From Nemertoderma westbladi (taxonomy: Eukaryota; Xenacoelomorpha; Nemertodermatida; Nemertodermatidae): 20,064 bases of DNA. A program made the position numbers and the translations under genes. Positions 1 through 7,596 of this stretch are shown here, one piece after another. The stretch lies in contig JAUCBJ010001274.1 of assembly GCA_032718475.1 (NCBI GenBank), positions 1 to 20,064 on the forward strand, written 5' to 3'. The notes beneath the pieces were generated by a model. It was not told the origin of the DNA, made no database searches, and saw only the letters and a list, made by a program, of their open reading frames with translations. Position 1 is the first letter of the stretch. Each line of letters begins with the position of its first letter.

Positions 1-57
1 GCCTTATTATTCCTCGCGGCCCGTTCACTCTAATCCCCACACTCGGTATGCCACAGT

Positions 58-465
58 TTAATTTCTCGGGGAGGCGCCCGTGGGCCGCGACAACGTCTCC
101 CCCAGTTCGTTTCCCGCGTTCGCCCAACCGAGCGCACCATTCCCGCCACTGCGGCACCCCCGCGCGATGTGCCCCACCTGGCCGCACCTAAAACAACCCT
201 TCGGTTTGGCGTTTGTATTATCGGCCCTATTCGTCGACCAGGCATTACCACCACCACCGCCACTGGTTTCCTGGCTGGTGCATTCGCAGGCGAAATGCCC
301 TGCTTTTCTGCACCGATAGCACTCAACTGACTGCCTCATCCCGCCCCACGATCCAATTTCCCGATCATGTCCACGATTACTTTGTTCTGAATGCCCCGAC
401 CCCCTGCGACTACTAAACCCAGCGGCACCCCAGACACTATCCATACCATTCCGCTCTGCCAGCAT
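58..465 (-). pseudogene. gag nucleocapsid region with two CCHC zinc knuckles
   Basis: This minus-strand frame contains two C-x2-C-x4-H-x4-C knuckles, CYRCRKAGHFACEC and CFRCGQVGHIARGC, separated by a Gly- and Asn-rich linker. This is the RNA-binding nucleocapsid part of a retroelement gag. The Met at 463-465 is probably not the true start, because the same frame is gag-like upstream and is interrupted by a TGA at 466-468. With the upstream frameshift this gives two breaks. The frame ends at 58 and the window ends before any pol can be seen. Confidence 0.75.
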
Positions 466-550
466 TCATCTCGCCTGCTGCAACAACTCATCGATTCCCA
501 CGTTTCCCGCCATCGCCTTCACCTCCATTCTCACACTGTTTGGAAGGCCA

Positions 551-961
551 TTAGCGAACTGAACCGCTAGGAGATTGACTTCTAGTATCTTCCGTTATCA
601 ATGATAGAAGCCTTCTCAAATCAGCCAGAAATGAATCTGCCGTTTCGTCGCCGAGGACTCTCTGTTTGAACTTGTCGTACGCCGCGTATGGGGTGTCGGC
701 GAACGCCTGGATTAGCATCTTCCTGATGATTGCGCAATCTTTTTTCTCGGCTTCTGACAGTTGGGATATTACATCGTGGGCCGCCCCCTTGAGCGACAAC
801 CTCAGATACGTAGCACGGCTTCCTTCGTATAATTTAGCTTCTTCCCGTAATATCTCGAACGTGTCGTCGAATATGGTAAGCCAGGAACACGGATCTCCCG
901 TCCCGTCATATTTGGCCACATAGTCCGAGAGTTTCGGTGCCATTGTCTGATTGTGTCTCAT
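551..961 (-). pseudogene. gag capsid region, N-terminal part of a broken gag
   Basis: This 136-residue minus-strand frame starts with MRHNQTMAPK and carries a retrotransposon gag pattern: a W-x-x-F segment near residue 27, a YLRLSLKGAA segment near 52, a long helical stretch with LSEAEKKD, then YDKFKQR and the ADSFLADLRRLL segment typical of the end of Gypsy-type capsid regions. Gag assembles the intracellular particle that packages the element RNA. After the LRRLL segment the frame loses similarity and stops. A gag-like continuation (FANGLP...VRMEV) is readable in the next frame, which places a frameshift at about 575-600. Confidence 0.72.
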
Positions 962-991
962 ATAATAAAAAGTGAATAACAGGCCCGGTTA

Positions 992-1006
992 GCTTTTGGT
1001 GCCAAT
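992..1006 (-). promoter_or_regulatory. Probable primer-binding site and LTR boundary
   Basis: On the minus strand the sequence just upstream of gag reads ...TTTTTACA-T-TGGCACCAAAAGC. A run beginning TGG fits the complement of a tRNA 3' CCA end, and the preceding ...ACA fits an LTR 3' terminus. The LTR would therefore run from 1006 to higher coordinates. The tRNA was not identified. Confidence 0.5.
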
Positions 1007-1276
1007 GTAAAAACTATCAGACTATATCTGTATATGATAAATGCAATGTGAACTTATAATATCGCAACCGAACAGAATAATACCGGTAGGTAGTACACAC
1101 AGTACCGGTACTGCAGTAACCAGTATATCCCCAACAGGCACTGCTATCCTTCCCTATAATGAGCTACTACTACAATGGGACAGTAGGCCTATAACCCCGC
1201 TATAGGTACCTAACTGGAAATTATTCAAACCCCCAAGTGCCCAACTCTAATTCATGAATTTCTGAAGTCTGTCAGT
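1006..1276 (-). other. Putative 5' LTR (element orientation), outer end undefined
   Basis: This segment lies outside the proposed primer-binding site. It is rich in short palindromes such as TACCGGTA and AGGCCT and holds no open frame of note. The partner LTR is outside the window, so the outer edge cannot be set by comparison. It must end before or near the start of the CTGTC minisatellite. Confidence 0.35.
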
Positions 1277-1900
1277 CTTTCTGTCAGTTTGTCTTTCAAG
1301 ACTTTAGAAATAATAAAATCTACTAACATTCTGGCTATGGGGGTTTTCCTTGTCAAGGATTTCATTTCCGCTATCAGCTTTCACTTTTGACCCTATCCAG
1401 ACTGTCTGTCGGTCTGTCTGTCGGTCTGTCTGTCACTCTGTCCGTCAAAAGTATAAGGAATCACATTAGCTAATTAAAATTCTCGCTATGGGGTTTTCCT
1501 GGTCAAGGATTTCATTTCCGCTGTCAGTTTTCACTTTTGACCTTATGCAGACTGTCTGTCGGTCTGTCTATATGTCTGTCTGTCTGTCAGTCTGTCGGTC
1601 GAAAATATAAGGAATCACATTAGCTAATTAAAATTCTCTCTATGGGGGTTTTCCTGGTCAATAATTTCATTTCCGCTGTAAGTTATCAATTTTGACCCTA
1701 GCCAGACTGTCTGCCGGTCTGTCTGTCGGTCTGACTGTCCGTCAAAAATATAAGGAATCACATTAGCTAATTAAAATTCTCTCTATGGGGGTTTTCCTGG
1801 TCAAGGATTTCATTTCCGCTGTCAGTTTTCACTTTTGACCCTATCCAGACCGTGTGTCGGTCTGTCTGTCGGTCAGTCTGTTTAGGCTTTTTTGTTTAGG
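1277..1900. repeat. CTGTC-rich minisatellite, about 150-bp period, 4 or more copies
   Basis: Each unit has a (CTGT/CGGT)n stretch, then a core with GGAATCACATTAGCTAATTA, TATGGGGGTTTTCCTGG, GATTTCATTTCCGCTGTCAG and TTTTGACC. The TATGGGG anchor falls at 1336, 1487, 1641 and 1784, giving steps of 151, 154 and 143 bp. The first copy is the most diverged. A fifth unit is truncated near 1849-1900. No coding role is visible. Confidence 0.9.
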
Positions 1901-2381
1901 CTGTTTAGTCAGTTTAGGCCTACCTTACTGCAGTACAGCTAAAGTCTGGCAGTCTGTAAACAGGTCTGCGTAGGCCTACCGGTAGTTAAACTACAGTAGA
2001 TACAAGCTGAAATGCGTCGCTAACATATAGAAGCATGTACTTAATAGTCCAGCAACATTTTCCCTTCTTAGAAATCGAATAAATGTCATGGAACAGACGT
2101 GTGTGTCATGGCGCAATACCCATGGAATAGACGTATGTGCCATGGTACCGAAAGGGTTAAATTAGGCAGCGCAAAATTTTTTATAAGTAAAATTAAACAA
2201 TATCTAATTCTCTGTGCTAGATTTGATTAATTATTTAATTTTCTCTTATTAATGCTGACTTAATTGTCTCCTTTACGTATCCGCGATGCTACATGATGTT
2301 TGGTTAGAGATTGGGAGTTGGGTCCGTCATCTAAATATGACACAGTTTGATGTGCTTCGATTGTCTGGGTTTGGTGGGGTG
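1901..2381. other. Non-coding stretch with short repeats
   Basis: No gene is seen here. The stretch holds GTAGGCCTACCGGTAG near 1970 and a direct repeat of about 25 bp with few mismatches at 2087-2111 and 2121-2145, each copy bounded by CATGG. The rest is AT-rich. Confidence 0.5.
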
Positions 2382-2645
2382 CCGTGGTGATCATTACCAC
2401 GGTTGGTTACTGTGTAAACATCTGCGCTGACTCTGCACTGCTGTCCGGTGTAAATAACTTCTGTAGGTATGTTTTTGTGTATTTTTATATTCTATATTGT
2501 CACCTAGCACCAGCAGATGTTTCACTAGCGTTGCTATCTTTCTGCTGTACTGGCAATATCTACTATTTAACTGTATTGCTGTGATATATAAATGTTAATT
2601 GTTGTGTATAGAATATTGCAAATTAAAAATTGAATTGAATTGAAC
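2382..2645 (+). mobile_element. Possible LINE or SINE 3' end with (ATTGA)n tail
   Basis: The segment ends in AATTGAATTGAATTGAA at about 2628-2645, a tail typical of L2/CR1-type LINEs and the SINEs that borrow their 3' ends. It begins near a hairpin with 7-bp arms, CCGTGGT and ACCACGG, at 2382-2402. A 66-codon plus-strand frame here (2384-2584) has no recognisable features and I do not call it a gene. The 5' limit is a guess. Confidence 0.35.
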
Positions 2646-2752
2646 TAAATATCTTTGATGCCCGTAATTTACGTCCTCATGGCCTCCCATCTGCAAATAC
2701 CATCAATTAATTGCTGCCACAGTGCTCAATCAGGATTGAGTACTAACAGTAA

Positions 2753-3022
2753 CACACACTAAAAATTTGTGCTAAAATTGGACTAATTCGTGCTCCAACC
2801 GAGTCGAATACTTTTAGAAATAATGAATTATTAGTTATTAACATTAGGAAACGAAAGACGATTGGCAAAATATCCACTGGAGTATGCACGGTCCATTTTA
2901 GTGGAGATATAAAGTTTAGTGGTAAAGGGGATCTTTACAAAGTGACTCACGTAGATTTACCTCAAATTAGCAGTGTCACACCACAAACGGCCACTTTTTA
3001 CTATGAGTTTACTGTAAAGTAA
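2753..3022 (+). CDS. Unrecognised coding segment, probable terminal exon or gene remnant
   Basis: One frame is free of stops for 89 codons from the TAA at 2750-2752 to the TAA at 3020-3022. It has no usable ATG, so an ATG-based scan misses it. The predicted peptide looks protein-like: alternating hydrophobic and polar residues, with segments such as CTVHFSGDIKFSGKGDLYK and VTPQTATFYYEFTVK that suggest beta strands. AATAAA follows the stop at 3025-3030. The same frame upstream (2639-2707, containing FDARNLRPHGLPSANT) also looks coding but is separated by several stops. It could be the last exon of a plus-strand gene, entered at an acceptor such as the TTTTAG near 2812-2817, or a decayed gene. 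I do not recognise the family. Confidence 0.4.
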   Translation, partial: HTLKICAKIGLIRAPTESNTFRNNELLVINIRKRKTIGKISTGVCTVHFSGDIKFSGKGDLYKVTHVDLPQISSVTPQTATFYYEFTVK

Positions 3023-3024
3023 CC

Positions 3025-3030
3025 AATAAA
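3025..3030 (+). terminator. Poly(A) signal AATAAA
   Basis: A canonical AATAAA lies two bases after the stop of the 2753-3022 coding segment, with AT-rich sequence following. The position suits the end of a short 3' UTR. A chance match is possible in AT-rich DNA. Confidence 0.35.
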
Positions 3031-3081
3031 TTATTTATATTGCTGAAGTAATCTAACTCAAACCGTACTCTTTACTTTATG

Positions 3082-3179
3082 TTGCTCGACGTGACTCCGC
3101 TATCCGTGAAAGTCTCGGGAAATGGAAATGTTCTAAATAATTTCGCTTTCGGTTCGTTTTTTTGTTGTTACCAATTATT
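3082..3179. repeat. Left half of a dispersed repeat split by the LINE locus
   Basis: This segment aligns with 10072-10171. Shared blocks include TTGC-x2-GACG, CGGGAAAT, CTAAATAA and GTTACCAATTATT. The homology breaks exactly where the LINE starts and resumes at 9048, so this is the left flank of the insertion site. Confidence 0.7.
3171..3179. repeat. Left target-site duplication, CCAATTATT
   Basis: The nonamer CCAATTATT occurs here and again at 9048-9056, on either side of the composite LINE. The related uninterrupted sequence has it once, at 10163-10171. That is the pattern expected of target-primed insertion. Confidence 0.7.
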
Positions 3180-4036
3180 TCTACGATCGGCACGCTGCAT
3201 TGTAGCTGCATTATATATATTACATATATAATAAGAATGCTGTGCCAGCTTGTCGACAAAATTGCGCCGCCACATCATGACCCCATTCGCTAGTTCATCC
3301 ACATCTCCAATGTCAGTGTCTTTTAAGAAGCGTCTCAAGAAAGTCATGGGCTGTCCAGTATGCTTATTCGCTCCATGAGGCCGCCAAAGCACAAGATTAT
3401 GCACTGGCTGATCCTCACGGCGAAAACAATGTCCTGCAAAGCAGAGGCGGTTCGGTTCAAGTGTCAAGCAAGGGGTGACTAATGGAACACCTCCAATGTT
3501 GTATAGAGTCTGATTGTAGATGTGTTCGTTGTACTTGACACAATGAATCCGAATCCTGGACAGACTATTTAACGCTGCCCATGCCTGCCCCTTACGTATC
3601 CGAAGGTCTTCCTTCACCTTACTGTCTGATCCACGATCCCAAGTAGCAGAAGTCATCCACGTGCTCAAGCAAGTCGTCCTTAGAGCTTAAGCCCTTACGA
3701 TGAGACATTTCTTGAATGCTGTCTAGGTTGTCTGTCAAGATTTCGGTCTTCTTGGAATTATCAAAAAGACCAACACTAGATGCAACCTGCTCCAATGAGC
3801 AGAAGAGCCTTTCGGCTCTCTCTAGTACCCGATACCATTAGTCATCAGCAAAGTCTAGATCAGTACGGTACTTTGCTGGATTTCCCCTACTTCTTGAGCC
3901 AGTGGTGTTACCATCACCCCATCTTTATTAAGATGGTCTAAGGACATGCGTAGAACATAATCAACCTCAATTACGAATAAGAATGGCGCTAGTGTGTCAC
4001 CGTGATACTTCGAGTGGATTTGTGTCACCATCATCA
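3180..4036 (-). mobile_element. LINE fragment, 3' half (RT motif 5 to C-terminus and 3' UTR)
   Basis: Read on the minus strand this matches the plus-strand LINE from about 6745 onward: the region around RT motif 5, then the FADD region, then ALNSLSRI, RFAGHCFRREDQPVHNLVLW and the C-terminal segment TGQPMTFLRRFLKDTDIGD. That last segment is missing from the plus copy. It is broken: the 166-codon open part is 3168-3668, a deletion lies near 4008, and a block between the ALNSLSRI and HCVKYN segments is missing. It ends at the left CCAATTATT, so this is the true 3' end of the minus-strand LINE. With 7597-9047 it forms one element. Confidence 0.82.
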
Positions 4037-4115
4037 GGTCAGTCTTCTAGGTCATTGATCAAGAAAACTTGCCACCTCCATGCAGCATAAAGGAGGTGCC
4101 ACCTGTAGCTGCATA

Positions 4116-4207
4116 GACCCTCTTACTAGGGCAAATCTGGTCCTGTAACTAGGACCCCCTTCGTTCTGGGATAAGGACGCCCTTGGTCCTGGATTAAGGA
4201 CCCATAT
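4116..4207 (+). repeat. Four 23-bp tandem repeats, each an imperfect palindrome, in LINE 5' region
   Basis: Units begin at 4116, 4139, 4162 and 4185, exactly 23 bp apart. Their 18-bp cores are GACCCTCTTACTAGGGCA, GGTCCTGTAACTAGGACC, CGTTCTGGGATAAGGACG and GGTCCTGGATTAAGGACC. Each can fold into a short hairpin with arms of 5-6 bp. Exact spacing with covarying arms suggests that the fold or a dimeric binding site matters. It could be part of the LINE promoter or RNA structure; this is inference. Confidence 0.75.
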
Positions 4208-4228
4208 ACTTGGCTGCAGGGGTATATG

Positions 4229-4247
4229 GCCTGGCCAGTGGCCAGGC
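4229..4247 (+). repeat. Perfect inverted repeat in LINE 5' region
   Basis: GCCTGGCC-AGT-GGCCAGGC has 8-bp arms with a 3-base loop. It directly follows the 23-bp palindrome array, so the 5' region is densely structured. A weaker hairpin with CACCTCC and GGAGGTG arms lies just upstream, near 4073-4099. Confidence 0.7.
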
Positions 4248-4447
4248 TGGTCTACCAATGGCTGGTCAGGAGTAGAGTGTTCTCATGTCCACTCTGAGTG
4301 CACGTCACTGCGACCTGCACCTGGCAGCAGGGGTACAGGGCATGACCCAGCAGATGAGCTGCACAGCCAATGGTGGGCCATGTGCGCCAGAGTAGATATG
4401 GGTGATAGGCCTCATATCTGACTCCACTGCGACACCCACCCTGTGGA

Positions 4448-4660
4448 ATGGCAAACCAGGGTGTGGTATTTGCCCCGAGAGCTGACTCGGCAAAAAAGCA
4501 CCCCCCAACCCCCACTATGGATTACATTAGTAATGCGGAGGTCCAGCCACTAAAGGCCAGTGGAATGACTGGACACAATCGGCCTCACAGGCGTCAGTTA
4601 TCTCCTGACCGGCTGCCTGTCTCACCCCTACTGGAGAGAGAGCGGCAAACAATTCTTTGA
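4448..4660 (+). CDS. Small upstream frame of the LINE (possible ORF1 or 5' part of ORF2)
   Basis: This 70-codon frame starts at an ATG (MANQGVVFAPRADSAKK) and is rich in Pro, Arg and Ser, with no recognised domain. It ends four bases into the next frame, which carries the endonuclease, so the two overlap at about 4657. RTE-type LINEs have a short ORF1 overlapping ORF2, which would fit. A single-base frameshift in one longer ORF is equally possible, because the sense continues smoothly across the junction. Confidence 0.35.
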   Translation: MANQGVVFAPRADSAKKHPPTPTMDYISNAEVQPLKASGMTGHNRPHRRQLSPDRLPVSPLLERERQTIL

Positions 4661-7596
4661 GTCCCTTTCCTGATGACCTTTCTGGCCCAAACCCTGGGTC
4701 ACCAGGGAGGTCAGATTGTGAGGGGGAGACGGATTCTGGAGTTGGAGGCTACTCTCATGTTCCACCCCCACCAACAAAGCCATTGGTGAATCTGAGGCAA
4801 GTCACTAGACTAGCCTCAGTAAACACCCTAACACTCGGGTCCCCAATGCGACAAGGTGAGCTGACTGCCTTGGCAGATAAGCTTTCTCTTAGTGCAGTGG
4901 GTGTTCAAGAGCACCGAATGCAGACTGGACATACTGATGAGGTTCTGATTAAGGACATGGGGGGCGGTTGGCGACTCGCCCTCGCTTCAGCAGATGATAG
5001 TGGCAATGGTGGAATTGGTCTATTGATGAATCCAACTGGACATGCAGCATTGGACAAAATAGACCAAATCTCTAACCGCATCATCCATTACCACTTCTCA
5101 TGTTCTGGAAGACTGGCTAAGAAGTTTCCTAAGGTGGTTCTGATTGTGTGCTACTCTCCAACTAGTGTTGCCCCTGTAGAGGAGCTGGAAAATTTCTACC
5201 AGAATCTACAAGCAGCTACTGATGGAGTGGATCAGCATGCATTCTTAACATTCCTGGGAGACTTTAATGCAAGTCTGCATTAATCACCTACATCGCCCTG
5301 AGTCTATAACAATAGTGTTAACCGAAATTCCGTCCATCTTCAGGATTTTATCTCTGGAAATGGATTGTTTTCGGCTGGAACCCAGTTCAAGAAGCGAACT
5401 GGAAAGCTATGGACTCATAGTGGACCCAGTGGTCACAAGTCCCAGATAGACCATATCCTGTTTCGTAAGAAATACAGGAGCTCTATACTAGACTGTAATG
5501 CATTTACACTACGACCCTTCTCCAGTGATCACCGCCTTATTGTGGCCAAGGTAAGACTTAGTCTGCGTGCTAGCAGAACAATAAATTCTGCCTTGCCGCG
5601 GCATGACTGGTCCTCTCTGTTGCAACAGCCAAGTGTGAGAACCAGCTTCACACTACAGCTGAGCAACAGGTATTTGGTTCTTGCCTCTCAGGCGGCAGAT
5701 CACTGTGAGGGCTATACTGCCTTCACAGAGGCAGTTAAGTTAGCAGCTGCAGAAACAGTTCCTGTATACCCTCGAAACAGGAAACGGGCCCCCATTCAGA
5801 AGTGCCGAAATGACCTCTACAAGGCGCAGAAAGAGTCCCGACTCAAACAGACTACAGCGGCCAAGAATGCAGTTAAGGCTGCATCTAGGTCCCTGAACAG
5901 GCAGTACTCTGTTAATTTACAGGAGCTAATAAACCAACAGGTTGATGCCATCCATGATGCTGACGACAGCAGGCAATCATCCCAGGCATGGAGATCGATC
6001 AACTTGCTTGCTCGTAGAAAAAGCCAACCAACCACTAAGGTTAAGGCTGAATCACCAGCCGATCGCCTCAATGATTGGAAGGCCCACTTTGAAAAGCTCC
6101 TCAATAATGACAGGGTATTGCCTAATAACTTTATAGAAGTAAAAGTGTCTGAGTCTGTACTCCCAGATATTCCCATTGGTGATATCTCCTTTGCAGAAGT
6201 GAAGGCTGCTGCAAAGAGCATTAAGACCAATCGTGCCAGTGGAGTAGATGGTGTTCCCCCTGAGGTCTTTAAAATACCTGAGTGTTTAAAGCTCATCTAT
6301 CCCATCATAGTAGACATGTACCGAACAACACGAGTCCCACTAGAAATGAAAACAAATAAGTTGGTGCCAGTTCCCAAGAAGGGCAACCTAACACTCTATG
6401 GTTCTTTTCGGGGAATCTCATTGATCTCGTTTGCTGCAAAGCTATACAGTAGAATTCTATTAAATCGCATCAGGGATCCCATTGAGAGACTGCTCCGTGG
6501 AAATCAGAATGGGTTCCGTAAAGGTCGTGGGACCATGGAGCCCATTTTGGCACTTAGAAGGGTAATTGAAGAGTTATCAAAAAAGAAAGACAGGCATCTG
6601 GCTGTTATCTTTGTTGACTTCTTCAAGGCCTTTGATTCAGTCTCTCGCTCACGTATGTTCAGCATACTTTCAATATGTGGGATTCCTGATGAAATTATTG
6701 CAGCAATCAGATCAGTATACGATGGTTCGACAACATTTGTGTCTATGGGTGACGGTGACACAGAACCATTTGAAGTGTTATGGGGCGTCCTCCAGGGAGA
6801 CACACTTGCACCATTCTTGTTCATAATTGTTGTTGACTATGTTCTACGCATGTCCTTAGATCATCATAATGATGATGGGGTGATGATAACTCCACCTACT
6901 GGCTCCAGAAGTCGAGGAAATCCTACCAAGTACCTAACTGATCTACACTTTGCTGATGACTTAGGAGTACTCTCAGAATCATTAGAGGGAGCCCAACGGC
7001 TCCTCAGCTCATTAGAACATTCTGCTTCTAGTGTTGGTCTTTTTATTAACTCCAGAAAGACCAAAATGTTGATAGTTAACTTTGAAAGTCATCAGCAAGT
7101 CTCTGATCGGATGAGCATAAGCTCAAAAGATGGTATGCTTGAGCGAGCATGTGGATGACTTCTGTTACCTGGGATCATGGATCCGGAAGTCAGGTGAGGA
7201 CCTTCGAATACGCAAGGGAAAGGCATGGGCAGCCTTGAATAGGCTTTCCAGGATTTGGAAGTCACCGAGAATTAATCGGAAACTTAAGGTCCGATTATGT
7301 AGAGCAGCAGTAGTTCCAGTACTCCTCTATGGGAGTCCTGGCTGGGCTCTAACTGCCGCGGACACCAAATCTCTGGATGGCACATTCACAAGAATGCTAC
7401 GCCGGGTTCATTGTGTCAAGTACAATGCACACATCTCCAACGAGACACTATATAACATTGGAGGTGTATCATTGGTTCCCCCAAGCTTGACACTAGAACA
7501 AAATCGCCTCCGATTTGCAGGACATTGCTTTCGCCGTGAGGACCAGCCAGTGCATAATCTTGTACTTTGGCAGCCTCATGGAGTGAATAAGCATTC
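4609..7596 (+). pseudogene. LINE endonuclease-reverse transcriptase polyprotein, broken
   Basis: The product would nick target DNA and copy the LINE RNA there. APE endonuclease: SVNTLTL, the catalytic Glu in VGVQEHR, LIVCYSPTS, LGDFNASL and SSDHRLIVAK are visible at 4810-5560. Reverse transcriptase: ASGVDGVPPEVFK, FRGISL, QNGFRKGRG, FVDFFKAFD, GVLQGDTLAP and HFADDLG lie at 6230-6960, so the catalytic Asp residues are present. The C-terminal region has FCYLGSWI, LLYGSPGWALT and RFAGHCFRRE. Breaks: stops at 5281-5283 (TAA) and 5299-5301 (TGA), both in frame with what follows; a frameshift at about 7137-7150; truncation at 7596. The true start is unclear; no ATG opens this frame before the endonuclease. 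Confidence 0.85.

Larger units (their letters stand above)
1..1006 (-). mobile_element. LTR retrotransposon (Gypsy-like), gag end, cut by window edge
   Basis: On the minus strand, reading from about 1006 down to 1, the order is LTR edge, primer-binding site, gag capsid-type region, then two CCHC zinc knuckles. This is the 5' half of an LTR retrotransposon; pol would lie beyond position 1. The sequence shows no protease or reverse transcriptase inside the window. The gag has at least one stop and one frameshift, so this copy is not functional as it stands. Gypsy-like rather than Bel-Pao is inferred from the capsid pattern and the paired knuckles, and is not certain. Confidence 0.75.
4037..7596 (+). 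mobile_element. APE-type non-LTR retrotransposon (LINE), plus-strand copy lacking its 3' end
   Basis: This is the longest LINE copy: a GC-rich 5' region with palindromic repeats (about 4075-4447), an upstream small frame, an APE endonuclease and a reverse transcriptase. It stops at about 7596, inside the C-terminal domain. About 40 codons plus the 3' UTR seen in the copy at 3180-3668 are absent. The 3' junction runs straight into an inverted fragment of the same family. Clade assignment (RTE-like or CR1-like) is not secure from sequence reading alone. Confidence 0.85.

Noticed and set aside
30-416. Plus- and minus-strand frames overlapping the gag zinc-knuckle region
   Set aside because: They are shadows of the gag frame in GC-rich sequence; only the frame with the two CCHC knuckles has family features.
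4052-4515. Minus-strand frames across the LINE 5' region
   Set aside because: They lie antisense to the LINE, have no domain, and fall in palindromic GC-rich sequence.
5817-7064. Minus-strand frames within the plus LINE
   Set aside because: They are antisense shadows of the reverse transcriptase, whose plus-strand motifs are clear.
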